7,836 nt of DNA from an uncultured Acidobacteriota bacterium (lineage in GTDB: Bacteria; Acidobacteriota; Thermoanaerobaculia; Gp7-AA8), in assembly GCA_946887105.1 (NCBI GenBank), contig CAMPKJ010000234.1, positions 1 to 7,836 of the forward strand, in the 5' to 3' direction. A program made the translations under genes and the position numbers. Position 1 is the stretch's first letter. Every line of letters starts with the position of its first letter. Positions 6,252 to 7,836 of the stretch are shown here, in pieces. Below the pieces are notes generated by a model. It was given only the letters and a program-made list of their open reading frames with translations, was not told the DNA's origin and did no database searches.

Positions 6252-6703
6252 TCCAGAGCCGTCTCGTTTTTGCGATGGCGCTCCTCGCCGCGACGCTTCT
6301 CGCCGAGGCGCAGCAACTGCCGCCCGGCAAATGGTGGCGCCGCGAAGAAGTGGTGCGCCAGCTCGAGCTCACCCGCGATCAGCAGGAGAAGCTCGATGAG
6401 GTGTTCCGCCGGGCCGCCGACGATCTGATCGACGCAAAGGCGAGCGTCGACAAACTGCAGATCGCCCTGCGCGCGGAGCTCGATCGCGCACAGCTCCGCC
6501 GCCCGGAACTGCAACGCCTGGCCGCACAGCTGACGCAAGCCCGCGGCAAGCTCTTCGAGCACGAGCTGATGATGCTGGCCGACATGCGCGGCGTTCTCGA
6601 TCACGAACAGTGGACCCGCCTGCGCGCGCACCTCGACCGGATGCAGGAGCGCCGCGGCGAACCGCCGCGGCAACGGCAGCCGGTGCAGCGGCGGCGGCCG
6701 TAG
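6248..6703 (+). CDS. Spy/CpxP-like periplasmic LTXXQ protein
   Basis: A 151-residue secreted helical protein. Residues 1-21 form a signal peptide with a likely cut after AEA. The mature part has the family motif LTRDQ at 41-45 and a second, related LDHEQ at 117-121, separated by a long charged helix. This is the usual layout of Spy, CpxP and the heavy-metal-sensor-like relatives, which act as periplasmic chaperones or stress sensors. The C-terminal 20 residues (about 132-151) are rich in Arg, Gln and Pro and strongly basic. The ATG at 6248 is chosen over a GTG at 6233 because GGGAGGA (6235-6241) sits at ideal spacing and the start overlaps the anti-sigma stop as ATGA. Third place in a sigma/anti-sigma operon suggests it modulates the anti-sigma factor or protects envelope proteins. 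Metal binding is not evident: there is no Cys and only a few His. Confidence 0.85.
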   Translation: MIQSRLVFAMALLAATLLAEAQQLPPGKWWRREEVVRQLELTRDQQEKLDEVFRRAADDLIDAKASVDKLQIALRAELDRAQLRRPELQRLAAQLTQARGKLFEHELMMLADMRGVLDHEQWTRLRAHLDRMQERRGEPPRQRQPVQRRRP

Positions 6704-6715
6704 CGCGGGGACGCG

Positions 6716-6796
6716 AAGTCTCAAAGTCGCAAAGTCTCAAAGTCTCAAAGCGGGAACGCCCCCCTTTGCGACTTTGAGACTTTGAGACTTTGAGAC
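6716..6796. repeat. Palindromic octamer-repeat element with 33-bp arms
   Basis: The left arm holds four tandem octamers AAGTCTCA (6716-6747; the second copy reads AAGTCGCA). The right arm holds four copies of the complement, TTTGAGAC (6765-6796; the first reads TTTGCGAC). Bases 6718-6750 pair with 6764-6796 with only two mismatches, around a 13-base GC-rich loop. The arms are each other's complement except that the variant octamer sits in a different register, which suggests slippage or copy exchange between units. It starts 13 bases after the LTXXQ gene stop and ends 10 bases before the next start. It could act as a transcription terminator for the stress operon. The structure is certain; the function is unknown. 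Confidence 0.9.
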
Positions 6797-6806
6797 AATC
6801 CCCCCA

Positions 6807-7836
6807 ATGCTCGACGTCGCCGTCCGCAACCTCGGCTTCCGCTACGCGGGCGGGTTCGCGTTGCGCGACGTCACGCTCGCGGTTGCGCACAGCACGCACA
6901 CGGCGGTGATCGGTCCGCCGGCGTGCGGGGCGTCGACGCTGCTGCGGTTGATCGCGGGCGAGTTGAAGCCGGCATCCGGCGACATCATCCTCGGCCAGCG
7001 TCGCGTCAATGACGTCAAAGCCGCGCAGCGTCCTCTGTTGCTGGTCACGCAGGCGCTCGGGATCCCGGGCCGGTGGAGCGTGCAGCATGCGCTGGTCGCG
7101 GCGGTGCGCGCGCGCACGCTCGATCGTCAGGATCGCCATCGCGAATACACGCTGGCGGCGGAGAAATGGGAACTGCTGCCGTTGCTCGGGCGGCGCGTCG
7201 ATACGCTGTCGGCCACCGAGAGTACGCGCGTGCATCTCGCGCGCATCGAACTGCTCCGTCCCGCGATCCTGCTCGCCGACCGGCTGCTCGTCAGTCCCGC
7301 GCTCGCCGATGCCTTCTATCGGACCATGCGCATTCTCGGCACGACCGTCATCTCCACGCCGTCATCGCTCGACGAGCTGGCGTTCACGGACCAGGTGGTC
7401 GTGCTCGACGAGGGCGCGGTCGTGCAGCAAGGGAACGCCGCGCAAGTGTTCGCACGGCCCGAGAGCGAGGCGGCCGCGATCGCGACCGGCGCCGTCGACA
7501 TCGTGCCGGTCACGATCCGCGGCACCACGGTGGAGTCGGTGATCGGTGCGTGGGAGGTCGATCCGCCGCCGTTCCAGGGGAGCGGCGTCGCGCTCGTGCG
7601 GCCGGCGGACTTCGCGCCGGCGCGTCCGGGAGAAGACTCGGACTTTGTCTTCGGCGTCGAGGAGGCAGGATTTGCCGACGGACGCTGGATCGCGCGCGGG
7701 ATGCTCACCGGCGGCGTGACGCTGCGCGTCGAACTTCCGGCCGGCGCCGCGGTTCACAAGGGACGGCTGATGGCTCTTCGCTATGATCCGGCACGCTTCC
7801 GGCTGCTTCCCCGCGCCATGAAGCCTCTGCAGGCCA
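6807..7836 (+). CDS. Degenerate MalK/PotA-type ABC ATP-binding protein with TOBE domain (3' end beyond window)
   Basis: An open frame from ATG 6807 to the window edge (343 codons, no stop). It has the fold signature of ABC importer nucleotide-binding subunits: an N-terminal ABC domain (residues 1 to about 230) and a C-terminal TOBE-like domain (about 231-343). Order and spacing of motifs match MalK/UgpC/PotA proteins, but the catalytic residues are changed. Walker A reads GPPACGASTLL (36-46) with Ala at the lysine position (A42). The signature is LSATE (134-138) instead of LSGGQ. Walker B ends A-D158-R159, with Arg for the catalytic Glu. The switch region reads STPSS (183-187) with no His. 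Q82 of the Q-loop and D158 remain. It is therefore probably ATPase-inactive: a structural or regulatory partner of an active subunit, or a diverged sensor. The frame is intact, so it is not an obvious pseudogene. No Shine-Dalgarno is visible before the ATG, and the octamer palindrome ends 10 bases upstream. Permease genes, if any, lie outside the window. Confidence 0.85.
   Translation, partial: MLDVAVRNLGFRYAGGFALRDVTLAVAHSTHTAVIGPPACGASTLLRLIAGELKPASGDIILGQRRVNDVKAAQRPLLLVTQALGIPGRWSVQHALVAAVRARTLDRQDRHREYTLAAEKWELLPLLGRRVDTLSATESTRVHLARIELLRPAILLADRLLVSPALADAFYRTMRILGTTVISTPSSLDELAFTDQVVVLDEGAVVQQGNAAQVFARPESEAAAIATGAVDIVPVTIRGTTVESVIGAWEVDPPPFQGSGVALVRPADFAPARPGEDSDFVFGVEEAGFADGRWIARGMLTGGVTLRVELPAGAAVHKGRLMALRYDPARFRLLPRAMKPLQA

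Noticed and set aside
6716..6796. CRISPR array
   Set aside because: The 8-base units abut directly, without spacers, and the two arms are in opposite orientation.
6369..7235. 288-codon minus-strand frame spanning the octamer palindrome
   Set aside because: It runs through the LTXXQ gene, the repeat element and the ABC gene. Its repetitive middle simply translates the octamers, so it is an artefact.
7009..7542. 177-codon and 237-codon plus-strand frames at the right end
   Set aside because: They overlap the ABC subunit gene in other frames and are Arg/Ser-rich without motifs. The frame starting at 6807 carries the recognisable ABC and TOBE pattern.

Overview
The window is a GC-rich bacterial chromosome fragment with closely packed genes, several stop/start overlaps, and long spurious antisense reading frames of the kind that high third-position GC produces. 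The style (ECF sigma / membrane anti-sigma / LTXXQ periplasmic protein operon, large receptor genes, palindromic AAGTCTCA octamer repeats between genes) is most like Acidobacteriota or a similar soil lineage. That placement is an impression from the sequence: there is no rRNA or phylogenetic marker gene here.

Layout. Bases 1-130 are AT-richer and non-coding, with two candidate terminators. Bases 131-1006 (minus) encode a short-chain trans-prenyl diphosphate synthase, most like CrtE-type GGPP synthases. A short divergent promoter region (about 1007-1062) separates it from 1063-4260 (plus), a 1065-residue protein. This protein has an N-terminal membrane hairpin, a HAMP-like segment, a very long methyl-accepting chemotaxis (MCP) signalling coiled coil, and a complete family-5 peptide-type ABC solute-binding domain fused directly to its C terminus. 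Its stop overlaps the GTG start of an EamA/DMT transporter (4257-5132) inside a perfect 9-bp inverted repeat.

Next comes a three-gene cell-envelope stress cassette: ECF sigma factor (about 5198-5809), zinc-finger-like transmembrane anti-sigma factor (5790-6251) and a secreted Spy/CpxP-like LTXXQ protein (6248-6703). Successive genes overlap by 20 and 4 bases. The likely logic is that the membrane anti-sigma holds the sigma factor and the periplasmic protein reports or buffers envelope stress.

The intergenic region 6704-6806 is almost entirely an octamer-built palindrome of 33 bp per arm. It ends 10 bases before a gene that runs off the right edge (6807 to beyond 7836). That gene encodes a MalK/PotA-like ABC nucleotide-binding protein in which the Walker A lysine, LSGGQ signature, catalytic glutamate and switch histidine are all replaced.

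The two most interesting objects are the MCP-solute-binding-protein fusion, whose ligand domain is predicted to be cytoplasmic, and the catalytically degenerate ABC subunit. Whether either architecture is already catalogued cannot be decided from sequence alone.
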